NCBI GenBank assembly: GCA_002295705.1
Contig: DBHP01000007.1
Span: 1 to 9,278, forward strand
DNA length: 9,278 nt
Reading direction: 5' to 3'
Source: Candidatus Neomicrothrix sp. UBA825
GTDB lineage: Bacteria > Actinomycetota > Acidimicrobiia > Acidimicrobiales > UBA8592
Made by a program: the position numbers and the translations under genes. This document shows, in pieces, positions 1-6,565 of the stretch. Within the stretch, counting starts at the first letter, position 1; the number at the start of each line of letters is the position of its first letter. The notes under the pieces were generated by a model, which saw only the letters and a program-made list of their open reading frames with translations, searched no databases and was not told where the DNA came from.

Positions 1-639
1 AAAACCTTGTGTGCCGTTCAATTCGCATTGCTCGTAATAATATGCTTCAAGTTCCGGCATGTGCGCGGCCGGTGATAGCGGCAACCCAAATTTGGCAGCC
101 CTACGGGCAGCAATTTTGCTAGTCCCTCCAATCATAATTAATGGATGTGGTTTCGTTAGTGGCGACGGCGTGATTCGATGTGTTTCTCCTTTATATTGGA
201 AAGGCTCGCCAGTCCATGCATCGAGTAGAGTCTGGATGCTCTCATCCATAATTTTTCCTCTGTTGTCCCAGTCTTTACCCATGAGCTGATATTCACTGGG
301 CCGATATCCAAGGCCGAAAATAACAGTGAGTCGCCCTCCACTCAATAGATCAATGACTGCAATATCTTCTGCGACTCTAACCGGATCATGTAAAGGCAGT
401 AGTAAAGCTGATATTGATGCCGACAGATTTGTTGTTCGTGCGAGAACAGTTCCTGCGTTCATTAATGGTGTGGGGCTCCAAGCATTATCAGCACCATGGT
501 GTTCTTCGAACGTTGCCATGAAAAACCCATTTTGGTCAGCGAATTCAGCCATATCCAACATGGCTTTGTATCTGTCTGAGAGTGACTGGCTGTCAAGTGT
601 TGGGTCTATTAGGTTGAATCGTATTAGTGAGAAAGGCAT
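1..639 (-). CDS. LLM-class (bacterial luciferase-like) flavin-dependent monooxygenase, C-terminus cut by window edge
   Basis: Reading the reverse strand from the ATG at 639 gives 213 uninterrupted codons that run off the left edge. The N-terminus starts MPFSLIRFNLIDP. The family signature is clear: FEEHHG near residues 48-53, LLLPLHDPVRVAEDI around 79-93 followed by AVIDLLSGGRL (94-104) and FGLGYR (108-113), and LTKPHPLIMIGGT near 161-173. These match the TIM-barrel luciferase-like family, which oxidises substrates with reduced flavin (FMNH2 or F420). In Actinobacteria many members use F420, but cofactor and substrate cannot be told from this fragment. The start is supported by AGGAG at 645-649, five bases before the ATG. 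The gene follows the DUF5318 gene by 67 bases on the same strand, so it could be co-transcribed or use a weak box (TAACTT, 664-669). Roughly a third to a half of the protein is missing. Confidence 0.92.
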   Translation of the reverse strand, partial: MPFSLIRFNLIDPTLDSQSLSDRYKAMLDMAEFADQNGFFMATFEEHHGADNAWSPTPLMNAGTVLARTTNLSASISALLLPLHDPVRVAEDIAVIDLLSGGRLTVIFGLGYRPSEYQLMGKDWDNRGKIMDESIQTLLDAWTGEPFQYKGETHRITPSPLTKPHPLIMIGGTSKIAARRAAKFGLPLSPAAHMPELEAYYYEQCELNGTQGF

Positions 640-706
640 GAGTTCTCCTGAGGTTTTTCTTTTAAGTTAGTTGATGTTTTGTAACGAGACATAATATTGT
701 GTCAGC

Positions 707-1087
707 TCACAGCGGGTAGGCCCGATTTAGATAGTTCCATGAACAAGCCGTACAAACTTCAACTTCGTAACATGTAAATGAGCCTTTTCTTTTGCGTATT
801 CGATCAAAGTCTCTCTTTGAATTTACGCATCGACCATGAGAAGGTAGCCGTGGCCCAAATACATAATTTACTGTCACTAAAGTGTCCTCAGAACATATGG
901 GGCAATCTCCCAATTGTTTATAGGAATAGTTATGTGCGGCTCTAAGAAGTTCTGGGTGTGCATCACAGACATCATGGCTTGAAAGCATTCCTGTTCGATA
1001 TTGCTCAAGTATTCGTCTCTTTTCAAGTTCATAACTTATCTCACTTGTTGGACGTTTTTTCGTTAACTGAGAGGGCAGAAAGGCCAT
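707..1087 (-). CDS. DUF5318 family protein, cysteine-rich zinc-ribbon-like
   Basis: A 126-residue protein that matches the actinobacterial DUF5318 family as I remember it. It has CDAHPELLRAA (41-51), the CPIC knuckle (62-65), NYVFGPRLPSHGRCV (74-88), CYEVEVC (106-112) with the second knuckle CTAC (112-115), and an aromatic tail WNYL..AYPL. The two CxxC pairs plus C87 and C106 suggest a structural zinc site. The function of the family is not known to me. The N-terminal 30 residues are less conserved and basic. The ATG at 1087 is the only usable start, because a stop codon lies four codons upstream in frame. There is no Shine-Dalgarno sequence; instead a TAATGT box ends 6 bases before the ATG. 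It lies 46 bases after pcnA on the same strand and is probably also reached by read-through from it. Confidence 0.9.
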   Translation of the reverse strand: MAFLPSQLTKKRPTSEISYELEKRRILEQYRTGMLSSHDVCDAHPELLRAAHNYSYKQLGDCPICSEDTLVTVNYVFGPRLPSHGRCVNSKRDFDRIRKRKGSFTCYEVEVCTACSWNYLNRAYPL

Positions 1088-1093
1088 AAAATA

Positions 1094-1099
1094 ACATTA
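1094..1099 (-). promoter_or_regulatory. Candidate -10 box for a leaderless DUF5318 transcript
   Basis: On the reverse strand TAATGT fits the actinobacterial -10 pattern TANNNT, with 6 bases between it and the ATG at 1087. Transcription would then start at or next to the A of the start codon. No Shine-Dalgarno sequence is present for this gene, which agrees with leaderless initiation. No convincing -35 box is visible. Short AT-rich boxes occur by chance, so this is tentative. Confidence 0.35.
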
Positions 1100-1133
1100 A
1101 TTTAGGACCAGACTAGAAGCATTATTTTCTCTC

Positions 1134-2366
1134 CTAGTTATCTTTACGCCCTCTCCACTCGGCTAGGAAATCAAGTGCTTCTTGCTTGCTAACAGGACCG
1201 CTTTCTATGAACAAGTTTTCAAGGAGTTGGAGGACTTCTCCCACCCTGGGCCCCTGGGGCATCTCCAAAATACTAATAATTTCAGAACCTGTGAAGGGGG
1301 GAGTGTAATTTTCTAATTCAGGGTCAAGGTAACGTGCTTTGCGATGTATCGTTGCGATTTTTCTACGAGCGCCGCGTTGTATAGAAGCAATTTCAATTGA
1401 ACCTTGGCGGTTTTCTCCTGCATATAAGTACCACTTTCTATATTGAGCATTATCCATTGACTTTGTCAGTATCATTTGTGAAGCACTTATCAAGTTGTCT
1501 ATTGCGTCAATATCCTGGTTTGAATATTTCAACTCTTTCAATCTGTTCTTTCTTGACTCAGAAGCACTGTCGATTAACAACGCTGCAAGGCGTATGCAGT
1601 GGTCATGTCTGAGATAACGAATTCGATGTTGCCTTCTGCAATTCTTTAGCTCAGGCAAGAATCTTTCATGGAGCTTCGTTTTTAACAGGAACTTAAACCC
1701 GGGGTTTGGGTCTGGGGTAATAAGTAATTTGTTCAACTCATCACGTATGCGTTCATTTGAAACAATCTGAAGTCGCCCCTTTAACTCACTTACGCTTTTC
1801 TTAATTCCCTTGTCGAGCGTGAGGTTAAAACGAGAGATGAACCGAGCAGCTCTCATCATTCGGAGTGGGTCCTCAGAGAATGAAATATGTGGGTCAAGCG
1901 GCGTTCGAAGGATTTTCATTTGAAGATCTCTCAATCCATTAAATGGGTCAATAAGTTTCCCAGATTCGAGGTTTATAGCCATGGCGTTGATGGTGAAATC
2001 CCGACGAGAAAGATCCTCCTGAAGGTCAGTTGAGAAAGTGACAACTGGCTTACGCGATTCTGAGACATAGGATTCTGACCTGTGAGTTGTAATTTCTATT
2101 GTTTTGCCATTGACCTGGGCTCCAATTGTTCCGAATCGTTGTCCGGAAAGCCACACACTTTCAGCTAGTGGTTGAATTATTGTCTTTATTTCGTCAGGCG
2201 TTGCATCAGTTGTGAAATCCAAATCAAGATGAAAAGTGTCATTCAGCCCTGCACATATATCACGAACTATGCCGCCGACAAGGTAAATCTGTTTCCCATC
2301 TGATTTAAAGCACTCATTTATCGGTGAAGTAAATTCCAATAGCTTCTTGAATTGTTCAGTGTTCAT
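1134..2366 (-). CDS. pcnA: CCA-adding tRNA nucleotidyltransferase with degenerate HD domain
   Basis: A 410-residue class II nucleotidyltransferase/poly(A) polymerase-family enzyme that adds or repairs the CCA end of tRNAs. Motifs in order: YLVGGIVRD (28-36), the catalytic pair D48/D50 in DLDFTT, FGTIGAQVNGKTIEITTHR (78-96), RRDFTINAMA (121-130), DPLRMMRAARF (166-176) and ERIRDELNKLL (205-215). The C-terminus (SEIISILEMPQGPRVGEVLQ, 361-380) is typical of actinobacterial PcnA. The HD region between residues 241 and 280 is compressed: the usual ALLHDIGKP appears as AALLIDSASE, and the following His-rich stretch is missing. This makes the protein shorter than the roughly 480 residues I recall for the mycobacterial enzyme. 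The start at 2366 (MNTEQ) was chosen over one at 2453, which would overlap the deacetylase gene by 98 bases. With the chosen start the overlap is 11 bases, which fits translational coupling. Confidence 0.93.
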   Translation of the reverse strand: MNTEQFKKLLEFTSPINECFKSDGKQIYLVGGIVRDICAGLNDTFHLDLDFTTDATPDEIKTIIQPLAESVWLSGQRFGTIGAQVNGKTIEITTHRSESYVSESRKPVVTFSTDLQEDLSRRDFTINAMAINLESGKLIDPFNGLRDLQMKILRTPLDPHISFSEDPLRMMRAARFISRFNLTLDKGIKKSVSELKGRLQIVSNERIRDELNKLLITPDPNPGFKFLLKTKLHERFLPELKNCRRQHRIRYLRHDHCIRLAALLIDSASESRKNRLKELKYSNQDIDAIDNLISASQMILTKSMDNAQYRKWYLYAGENRQGSIEIASIQRGARRKIATIHRKARYLDPELENYTPPFTGSEIISILEMPQGPRVGEVLQLLENLFIESGPVSKQEALDFLAEWRGRKDN

Positions 2367-3366
2367 GAGTACGTAATATTTCTGCGACCTCATCAATTGC
2401 TTCGCTACCAATACCCCCATTAGATAATTCTTCAGGGTGTGTTTCTTTATCAACTAATGCATGTAATACCGCACAAGTTGAAAGTTCTAAAGCTTGGAGA
2501 TCGTATCCTCCCTCTAAAAAGACTAGACGACGTCCAGCAGGAACTGTTTGGATTATTCGGGAAGTAAGCAAGTTATAGTCCCCTGATGTTAATCCTAACT
2601 CTGTAAGGGGGTCTCTACGGTGAGCATCGAATCCAGCTGAAATAATTAGCCACGTGGGCTCAAATTCCTCAATAATCGGTAACGCTAGCTTCTCCCATGC
2701 TGACACATAGACATCTCCAGTAGTCCCTGGCCGTAATGGAATATTCAGAGTCGTTCCTATTCCATCGCCTATTCCCCTTTCATTAACTGCTCCAGTCCAT
2801 GGATAAAGAGGCATCTGGTGAAGAGAAACGAATAAGACGTTAGGGTCTGAGTAGAAGACGTCTTGCGTGCCATTTCCATGATGAGCGTCGTAGTCAACAA
2901 TAAGAACTTTCTCTCCTTCATTTCTCAATTTCATTGCCGTAACTGCAACGTTATTTAATAAACAGAAACCCATTGATTTGGATGTTGTTGCGTGGTGACC
3001 TGGTGGACGAACTGCGCAGAATGCTGAAGTGGCGGTTCCATTTTGTAGTTCATCAATAGCTTGTAGCCCTGCCCCAGCGGCTACAAGCGCCGCTTTCCAA
3101 GAAGCAGAACTCATTCTTGTATCAGCATCAACGACTCCACCGCCTCGTTCAGATATTTCTTTCAGTTCATAAATAAGTTCTTGGTCATGGACTTGTAAAA
3201 CTAAATTTTCATCTACTGCTTCAGCACGAAGTTTTGTAACGGTTGACCCCATTCGTGCTCGCTCAAGTCCATCTAACACAGCCGATAATCGGTCGGGTCT
3301 TTCCGGATGGTTTCCGCTTGGCTCATGTTCAAAGCAAATATCATTACTGATGAAGAGGATTCCCAT
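2356..3366 (-). CDS. Class II histone deacetylase / AcuC-like zinc amidohydrolase
   Basis: A 336-residue arginase/deacetylase-fold enzyme, complete for the family. Visible motifs: NHPERPDRL near the N-terminus (19-27), RPPGHHA (120-126) with the catalytic His pair 124/125, DYDAHHGNGTQDVFY (158-172) providing zinc ligands D160 and H162, SAGFDAHRRDPL (243-254) with the third ligand D247, and LEGGYD (284-289) with the transition-state tyrosine Y288. These enzymes remove acetyl groups from lysines, polyamines or similar substrates in the cytoplasm. The glutamate that I recall as the HDAC10 polyamine gatekeeper (DPEG) appears to be Leu here, so protein lysine or another acyl substrate seems more likely; this is inference. 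The N-terminus fits the family start and no other start is plausible. No Shine-Dalgarno sequence is visible. The gene heads the reverse-strand group and overlaps pcnA. Confidence 0.95.
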   Translation of the reverse strand: MGILFISNDICFEHEPSGNHPERPDRLSAVLDGLERARMGSTVTKLRAEAVDENLVLQVHDQELIYELKEISERGGGVVDADTRMSSASWKAALVAAGAGLQAIDELQNGTATSAFCAVRPPGHHATTSKSMGFCLLNNVAVTAMKLRNEGEKVLIVDYDAHHGNGTQDVFYSDPNVLFVSLHQMPLYPWTGAVNERGIGDGIGTTLNIPLRPGTTGDVYVSAWEKLALPIIEEFEPTWLIISAGFDAHRRDPLTELGLTSGDYNLLTSRIIQTVPAGRRLVFLEGGYDLQALELSTCAVLHALVDKETHPEELSNGGIGSEAIDEVAEILRTHEH

Positions 3367-3373
3367 AGCACTA

Positions 3374-3379
3374 AGGGTA
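3374..3379 (-). promoter_or_regulatory. Candidate -10 box for a leaderless deacetylase transcript
   Basis: On the reverse strand TACCCT (TANNNT pattern) ends 7 bases before the ATG at 3366, so transcription could begin at the start codon. There is no Shine-Dalgarno sequence. An alternative promoter further upstream is TTGGCT (3429-3434) with TATATT (3408-3413), but its spacer is only 15 bases. Neither has a strong consensus. Confidence 0.3.
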
Positions 3380-3433
3380 GTTGACGATACACATCACTTT
3401 TGTGCCAAATATAGCAACTTTTCTAAAAAGCCA

Positions 3434-3484
3434 AGATTTTCTCAATGTGTTTCACCTGTTCAGAGGGTTTTATAAAGAAAATCT
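3434..3484. repeat. 9-bp inverted repeat in the divergent promoter region
   Basis: AGATTTTCT (3434-3442) and AGAAAATCT (3476-3484) are exact reverse complements separated by 33 bases, about 42 bases centre to centre (four helical turns). They lie between the divergently transcribed deacetylase and DegV genes. A TATAAA sequence (3471-3476) that could be a -10 box for the forward genes touches the right arm. This could be a paired operator or part of an mRNA structure. No regulator family was recognised. AT-rich sequence makes chance repeats more likely. Confidence 0.4.
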
Positions 3485-3521
3485 CCGTTTAATTTTAGGA
3501 TGTATGGCAAGCCGGCATTAA

Positions 3522-3549
3522 AGTCCCCTTTGTAATCTTTTAGGGGGTT
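3522..3549 (+). promoter_or_regulatory. Shine-Dalgarno sequence of the DegV gene inside a possible hairpin
   Basis: AGGGGG (3542-3547) sits four bases before the ATG at 3552 and fixes the start of the DegV gene. It can pair with the upstream AGTCCCCT (3522-3529): four C-G pairs, two A-T pairs and two G-T wobbles, with a 12-base loop (3530-3541). Folding would hide the ribosome binding site, so translation may depend on the state of this hairpin. This is inference from base pairing only. Confidence 0.4.
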
Positions 3550-3551
3550 CC

Positions 3552-4388
3552 ATGACGATTCGTATTGTTACCGATAGCGCCAGTGATATTAGTTTGGAAG
3601 AAGCTGAGGATCTTGGTATTGAAATTGTTCCTCTTTCTGTGCGATTCGGGGAGGCTGAATACACCGATCTGGTTGACCTCTCAGTTTCTGACTTTTACCA
3701 AAAGATGAGCGAAAGTGAGCTTTTGCCATCAACAGCTGCTCCTTCGCCCGGTGCATTCGAAGCAGCATTCAAAAGGTGTGCAGAGGCTGGAGCAGAGGGA
3801 GTTATCTGTATCAATCTATCTTTAGCCCTTTCTGCAACTGGACAAGCTGCACAGTTAGCTGCAGATGCGCTTGCTGATACACTGCCTGTAAAATGTATTG
3901 ATTCAAAATCCATCACGTGCGGTTTAGGAACGATCATTCGTAAAGCTGCGGACGCTGCGAAAAATGGTGGATCCATGGATGAAATACTCTCTTTAGTTGA
4001 GAACTTAGCGAGCAGGACAAGGATCTTCGCTACATTAGACACACTTGAAAATCTCAAGAAAGGTGGCCGAATTGGCGGAGCGAAAGCGATGTTGGGAACG
4101 ATGTTGCAATTCAAACCTTGCCTTGATTTAAGTAGTGGAGAGGTTGTTGAGGCGGGGCGACAGAGAACCAGAAAAAAGTCGCTTATCTGGCTTAAAGAAG
4201 TCCTTGAAGGCGAAAGCGAAATTTCAGAATTGAGCATAATTCATGGAGACGCTCCAGATGTCGAAGAATTCGCAACGCTCATTTCTGATATCGTTCCTAG
4301 GGAACAGATCCGAATAAATCAACTTGGTGCAGTTATTGGGACGCACGGAGGCCCCAGAGTGTTGGGTGTCACTTATCTTGTCGAATAG
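3552..4388 (+). CDS. DegV family (FakB-like) fatty-acid-binding protein
   Basis: A full-length 278-residue DegV protein. Known members bind a fatty acid in a deep tunnel and, in Firmicutes (FakB), present it to the kinase FakA for acyl-phosphate synthesis. Visible features: TDSASDI (7-13), TAAPSPGAF (61-69, equivalent to the usual T-S-Q-P-S-P segment), LSLALSATGQAA (88-99), DSKSITCGLG (116-125), LENLKKGGRIGGAKAMLG (165-182) followed by the LQFKPCLDL and G-E-V segment, and the C-terminal IGTHGGPRVLGV (263-274), where the family usually has HTGPG. No FakA partner is seen in the window. The ATG at 3552 has an AGGGGG ribosome binding site. The next gene starts 23 bases downstream, so it probably heads the pseudokinase-sigma-anti-sigma operon. 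Whether it feeds lipid information to that operon is speculation. Confidence 0.92.
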   Translation: MTIRIVTDSASDISLEEAEDLGIEIVPLSVRFGEAEYTDLVDLSVSDFYQKMSESELLPSTAAPSPGAFEAAFKRCAEAGAEGVICINLSLALSATGQAAQLAADALADTLPVKCIDSKSITCGLGTIIRKAADAAKNGGSMDEILSLVENLASRTRIFATLDTLENLKKGGRIGGAKAMLGTMLQFKPCLDLSSGEVVEAGRQRTRKKSLIWLKEVLEGESEISELSIIHGDAPDVEEFATLISDIVPREQIRINQLGAVIGTHGGPRVLGVTYLVE

Positions 4389-4411
4389 TCCTTTGGACAT
4401 AGTCAAGTAAA

Positions 4412-5959
4412 GTGACTGACTCCTTTAATTCAGATACAAGAATATTACTTGGACGAAAATTATCAGGGAGATATGTTCTTACTTCGGTCATTTCATCTGA
4501 GTCAGGAACTCAAACATGGTTGGCGAGAGACTTGGTGTTATCACGAGATGTCGCTGTCAACCTCACTGATCCCTTTCAGATAACAAATTCCGACCATGTT
4601 TCGTTATTTAGAAAAGAAGCAAAACTGATTTCAAGACTTAATCATCCTTCGATTGTCACTGTTTTAGATACAACTGGTGACGAAGACTTAGAAGCAATAG
4701 TTATTGAGTTAGTGAAAGAAGAAACAATTTTTGATTATGTGGAACGTACAGGACCTCTATCTCTAGATTTTGCACTACAAATAACGAAACAGATTGCAGA
4801 TGCTCTTTCATATGCGCACGAACAAGGGGTTCTGCATGGAAGCCTTGACCCGAAACGTATTTTTTTATGCCCCAATAGAGGTCCTCAAGTCTCAGGATTT
4901 GGTTTCAATAACTTTAGAAGTCTTATCTCCAAAGATTTATTACCCGATAGTGAAAACGACACTGATCATGATCCTGGTTTCAATGAAGATTCATTGACCT
5001 CGACCGTACACGGCGATATCTTTTCACTCGGGAAAATCTTACAATACATGCTCGTCGGCTCACTAAAAATCCCTAAAAAGAGCCAGTTATCAAAATTAAT
5101 AAATAAAGAAATTATGCAATCTATCGAAAAAGCGACGGCAGGCGTACAAACTGAGAGATATTCTAGTGTTGTGGACTTTATAGATGACTTAGAAGAAGAA
5201 TCACCAAATACAGACTCGAATCAAGAGAGCATTGATAAAAATCAATCACCAAAGACCTTTGATATAAATACGTTTATATCTAAGTTTCTTCTAACTGGTT
5301 TTGTATTTTTTCTGATCCTAGGAATAATTTTCGCAGCAAATGGAAATCCGTTTAGTTCAGATGATAACGATGAATCTTTTGAAGTCGTGGAAGCTACGGC
5401 TACGCCAATACCATCAACTTCAGTTCCATCTCAACAACCTGAAGTTGAAGAATCTGCTGAAACTGCAGAAAGTTCTGAGTCCAACTCCGAGTTATCTGAA
5501 TCAGCAGTTTCACCGATTTTTGAGATGGTATCTGTTCTGGGTGCAAATGACTTCGATCCTTTGGGTGACGGCGTAGAGCACCCAGAACTAATTGATAATT
5601 TATTAGATGAGGATCCTGAAACAATCTGGTATAGCGAAACCTACGCTAACCGTTCAATGGGCGGCTTAAAAGATGGTGTTGGGCTAGTTATAGAGTTAAA
5701 GAAGCCTTACGAGCTTCAACGAGTAGTTATTGAAACTGCAAACACTGGTTGGTCTGGTGATATTTTCGTTGCAGACTCTCCCCAAAGCGCATTAGCTGCG
5801 TGGGGAACATCTGTCGGATCTATAGCTTCGTCACAAGGAAATGCAACCGTAGACTTAACAGGAGTTACGGGTGGCGCTGTTCTTGTTTGGTTTACTGACC
5901 TTGGAGATAAACCTCCACCTGGTATCCGAATGGAGATATCTGGAATAGAAGTTTCGTAA
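4412..5959 (+). CDS. Membrane-anchored protein pseudokinase with outer discoidin-like domain (MviN/MurJ-tail homologue)
   Basis: A 515-residue protein starting at GTG 4412; an in-frame stop four codons upstream rules out earlier starts. Residues 20-262 are a Ser/Thr kinase fold: lobe start GRYVLTSVISSESGTQTWLARD, LFRKEAKLISRLNHPSIV (65-82), and GDIFSLGKILQYML (201-214) keep family character. All three catalytic signatures are broken: VAVN at 47-50 (Lys replaced by Asn), HGSLDPKRI at 142-150 (HRD aspartate replaced by Ser, later Lys by Asp and Asn by Arg), and GFG at 162-164 in place of DFG. A membrane helix spans about 290-309. It is followed by a Ser/Glu/Pro-rich linker (310-367) and a discoidin/galactose-binding-like domain (370-515; IDNLLDEDPETIWYSETY, 394-411, and GVGLVIELKKPYELQRVVIE, 422-441). 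This resembles the tail of mycobacterial MviN (Rv3910), which I recall as having a pseudokinase that binds FhaA. The MurJ flippase part is absent. Confidence 0.88.
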   Translation: MTDSFNSDTRILLGRKLSGRYVLTSVISSESGTQTWLARDLVLSRDVAVNLTDPFQITNSDHVSLFRKEAKLISRLNHPSIVTVLDTTGDEDLEAIVIELVKEETIFDYVERTGPLSLDFALQITKQIADALSYAHEQGVLHGSLDPKRIFLCPNRGPQVSGFGFNNFRSLISKDLLPDSENDTDHDPGFNEDSLTSTVHGDIFSLGKILQYMLVGSLKIPKKSQLSKLINKEIMQSIEKATAGVQTERYSSVVDFIDDLEEESPNTDSNQESIDKNQSPKTFDINTFISKFLLTGFVFFLILGIIFAANGNPFSSDDNDESFEVVEATATPIPSTSVPSQQPEVEESAETAESSESNSELSESAVSPIFEMVSVLGANDFDPLGDGVEHPELIDNLLDEDPETIWYSETYANRSMGGLKDGVGLVIELKKPYELQRVVIETANTGWSGDIFVADSPQSALAAWGTSVGSIASSQGNATVDLTGVTGGAVLVWFTDLGDKPPPGIRMEISGIEVS

Positions 5960-5995
5960 ACAGATATCAGTACCCTATTTGTAGTAGAGATAGTC

Positions 5996-6565
5996 GTGTC
6001 ATTTGATGAATCCCAACTTGTAGCAGAAGCGCAACAAGGAAGTAGAGATGCTTTAGAGCAGTTACTTGAACACAACTATGATTTTATTTTTTCAATCTGC
6101 CGGAGAATAACAGGAAATATTGATGATGCTAATGAAGCAACCCAAGAGACATTGATATCAGTTGCAAGAAACATTTCCTCATTTAACTCAACTGCAAAAT
6201 TTTCAACATGGGTCTACCGCATTGCCACGAATGCGTCATTAGACGAGATTCGGAAAAAGTCTCGCAGACCAACAACTGAATTCAATGAAGAAACTGTTAT
6301 AACCAAAACAACACCAAGTCTTGAAGATTCACTAATTGACAGCATTGACATTGATATTGCTTTACAAAGATTACCAGAGGAATTTCGCGTAGTTCTCGTG
6401 CTCCGAGATCAATTGGGTACTAGCTATGAAGAAATTGGTGAAATCCTTGATGTTCCATCAGGCACTGTGAAGTCACGGATTGCCCGTGCCCGCCAAAAGA
6501 TGAAAGAAGAAATTTTGGGGAACAAAAACCATTTACGCGAAGTCAAAGAGGTTAACGATGGATGA
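5996..6565 (+). CDS. sigM: ECF RNA polymerase sigma factor (SigM-like)
   Basis: A 189-residue sigma-70 family ECF factor. Region 2 spans about 18-92, with DDANEATQETLISVARN (43-59) and FSTWVYRIATNASLDEIRKK (69-88), which melt and read the -10 element. Region 4 spans about 119-171, with LPEEFRVVLVLRDQLG (126-141) and the helix-turn-helix YEEIGEILDVPSGTVKSRIA (144-163), which reads the -35 element. Region 3 is missing, as expected for ECF factors. The start is GTG at 5996. The frame is open back to the stop of the pseudokinase gene but has no other start codon, and the Shine-Dalgarno is weak. It begins 36 bases after the pseudokinase gene and overlaps the anti-sigma gene by 8 bases. The position before trxB/trxA equals that of sigM in M. 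tuberculosis, so orthology is likely. Autoregulation is common in this family, but I found no clear target promoter. Confidence 0.93.
   Translation: MSFDESQLVAEAQQGSRDALEQLLEHNYDFIFSICRRITGNIDDANEATQETLISVARNISSFNSTAKFSTWVYRIATNASLDEIRKKSRRPTTEFNEETVITKTTPSLEDSLIDSIDIDIALQRLPEEFRVVLVLRDQLGTSYEEIGEILDVPSGTVKSRIARARQKMKEEILGNKNHLREVKEVNDG

Noticed and set aside
690..703. Near-palindrome ACATAATATTGTGT after the DUF5318 gene
   Set aside because: Two mismatches and an AT-rich composition; no promoter of clear quality is attached to it, and it is not a terminator.
2367..2453. N-terminal extension of the CCA-adding enzyme by 29 residues to an upstream ATG at 2453
   Set aside because: The extension would overlap the deacetylase C-terminus by 98 bases, has no family resemblance, and the start MNTEQ at 2366 places the GGxVRD motif at the usual distance from the N-terminus.
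3695..4237. 180-residue open frame on the reverse strand
   Set aside because: It is antisense to the well-supported DegV gene and shows no domain, motif or ribosome binding site; a shadow of the coding frame.
4293..4305. Palindrome GTTCC-TAG-GGAAC
   Set aside because: It is inside the DegV coding sequence, encodes ordinary family residues, and such short palindromes are expected by chance.
5804..5832. GGAAC ... CGTC pair resembling an ECF-type promoter inside the pseudokinase gene
   Set aside because: The spacer is 20 bases, longer than the usual 15-17 for ECF promoters, and it lies about 165 bases before the sigma gene within coding sequence.
5716..6075. 119-residue reverse-strand frame bridging the pseudokinase and sigma genes
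   Set aside because: It lies antisense to two confident genes and has a Thr/Ser-rich composition without recognisable motifs; treated as a shadow frame.
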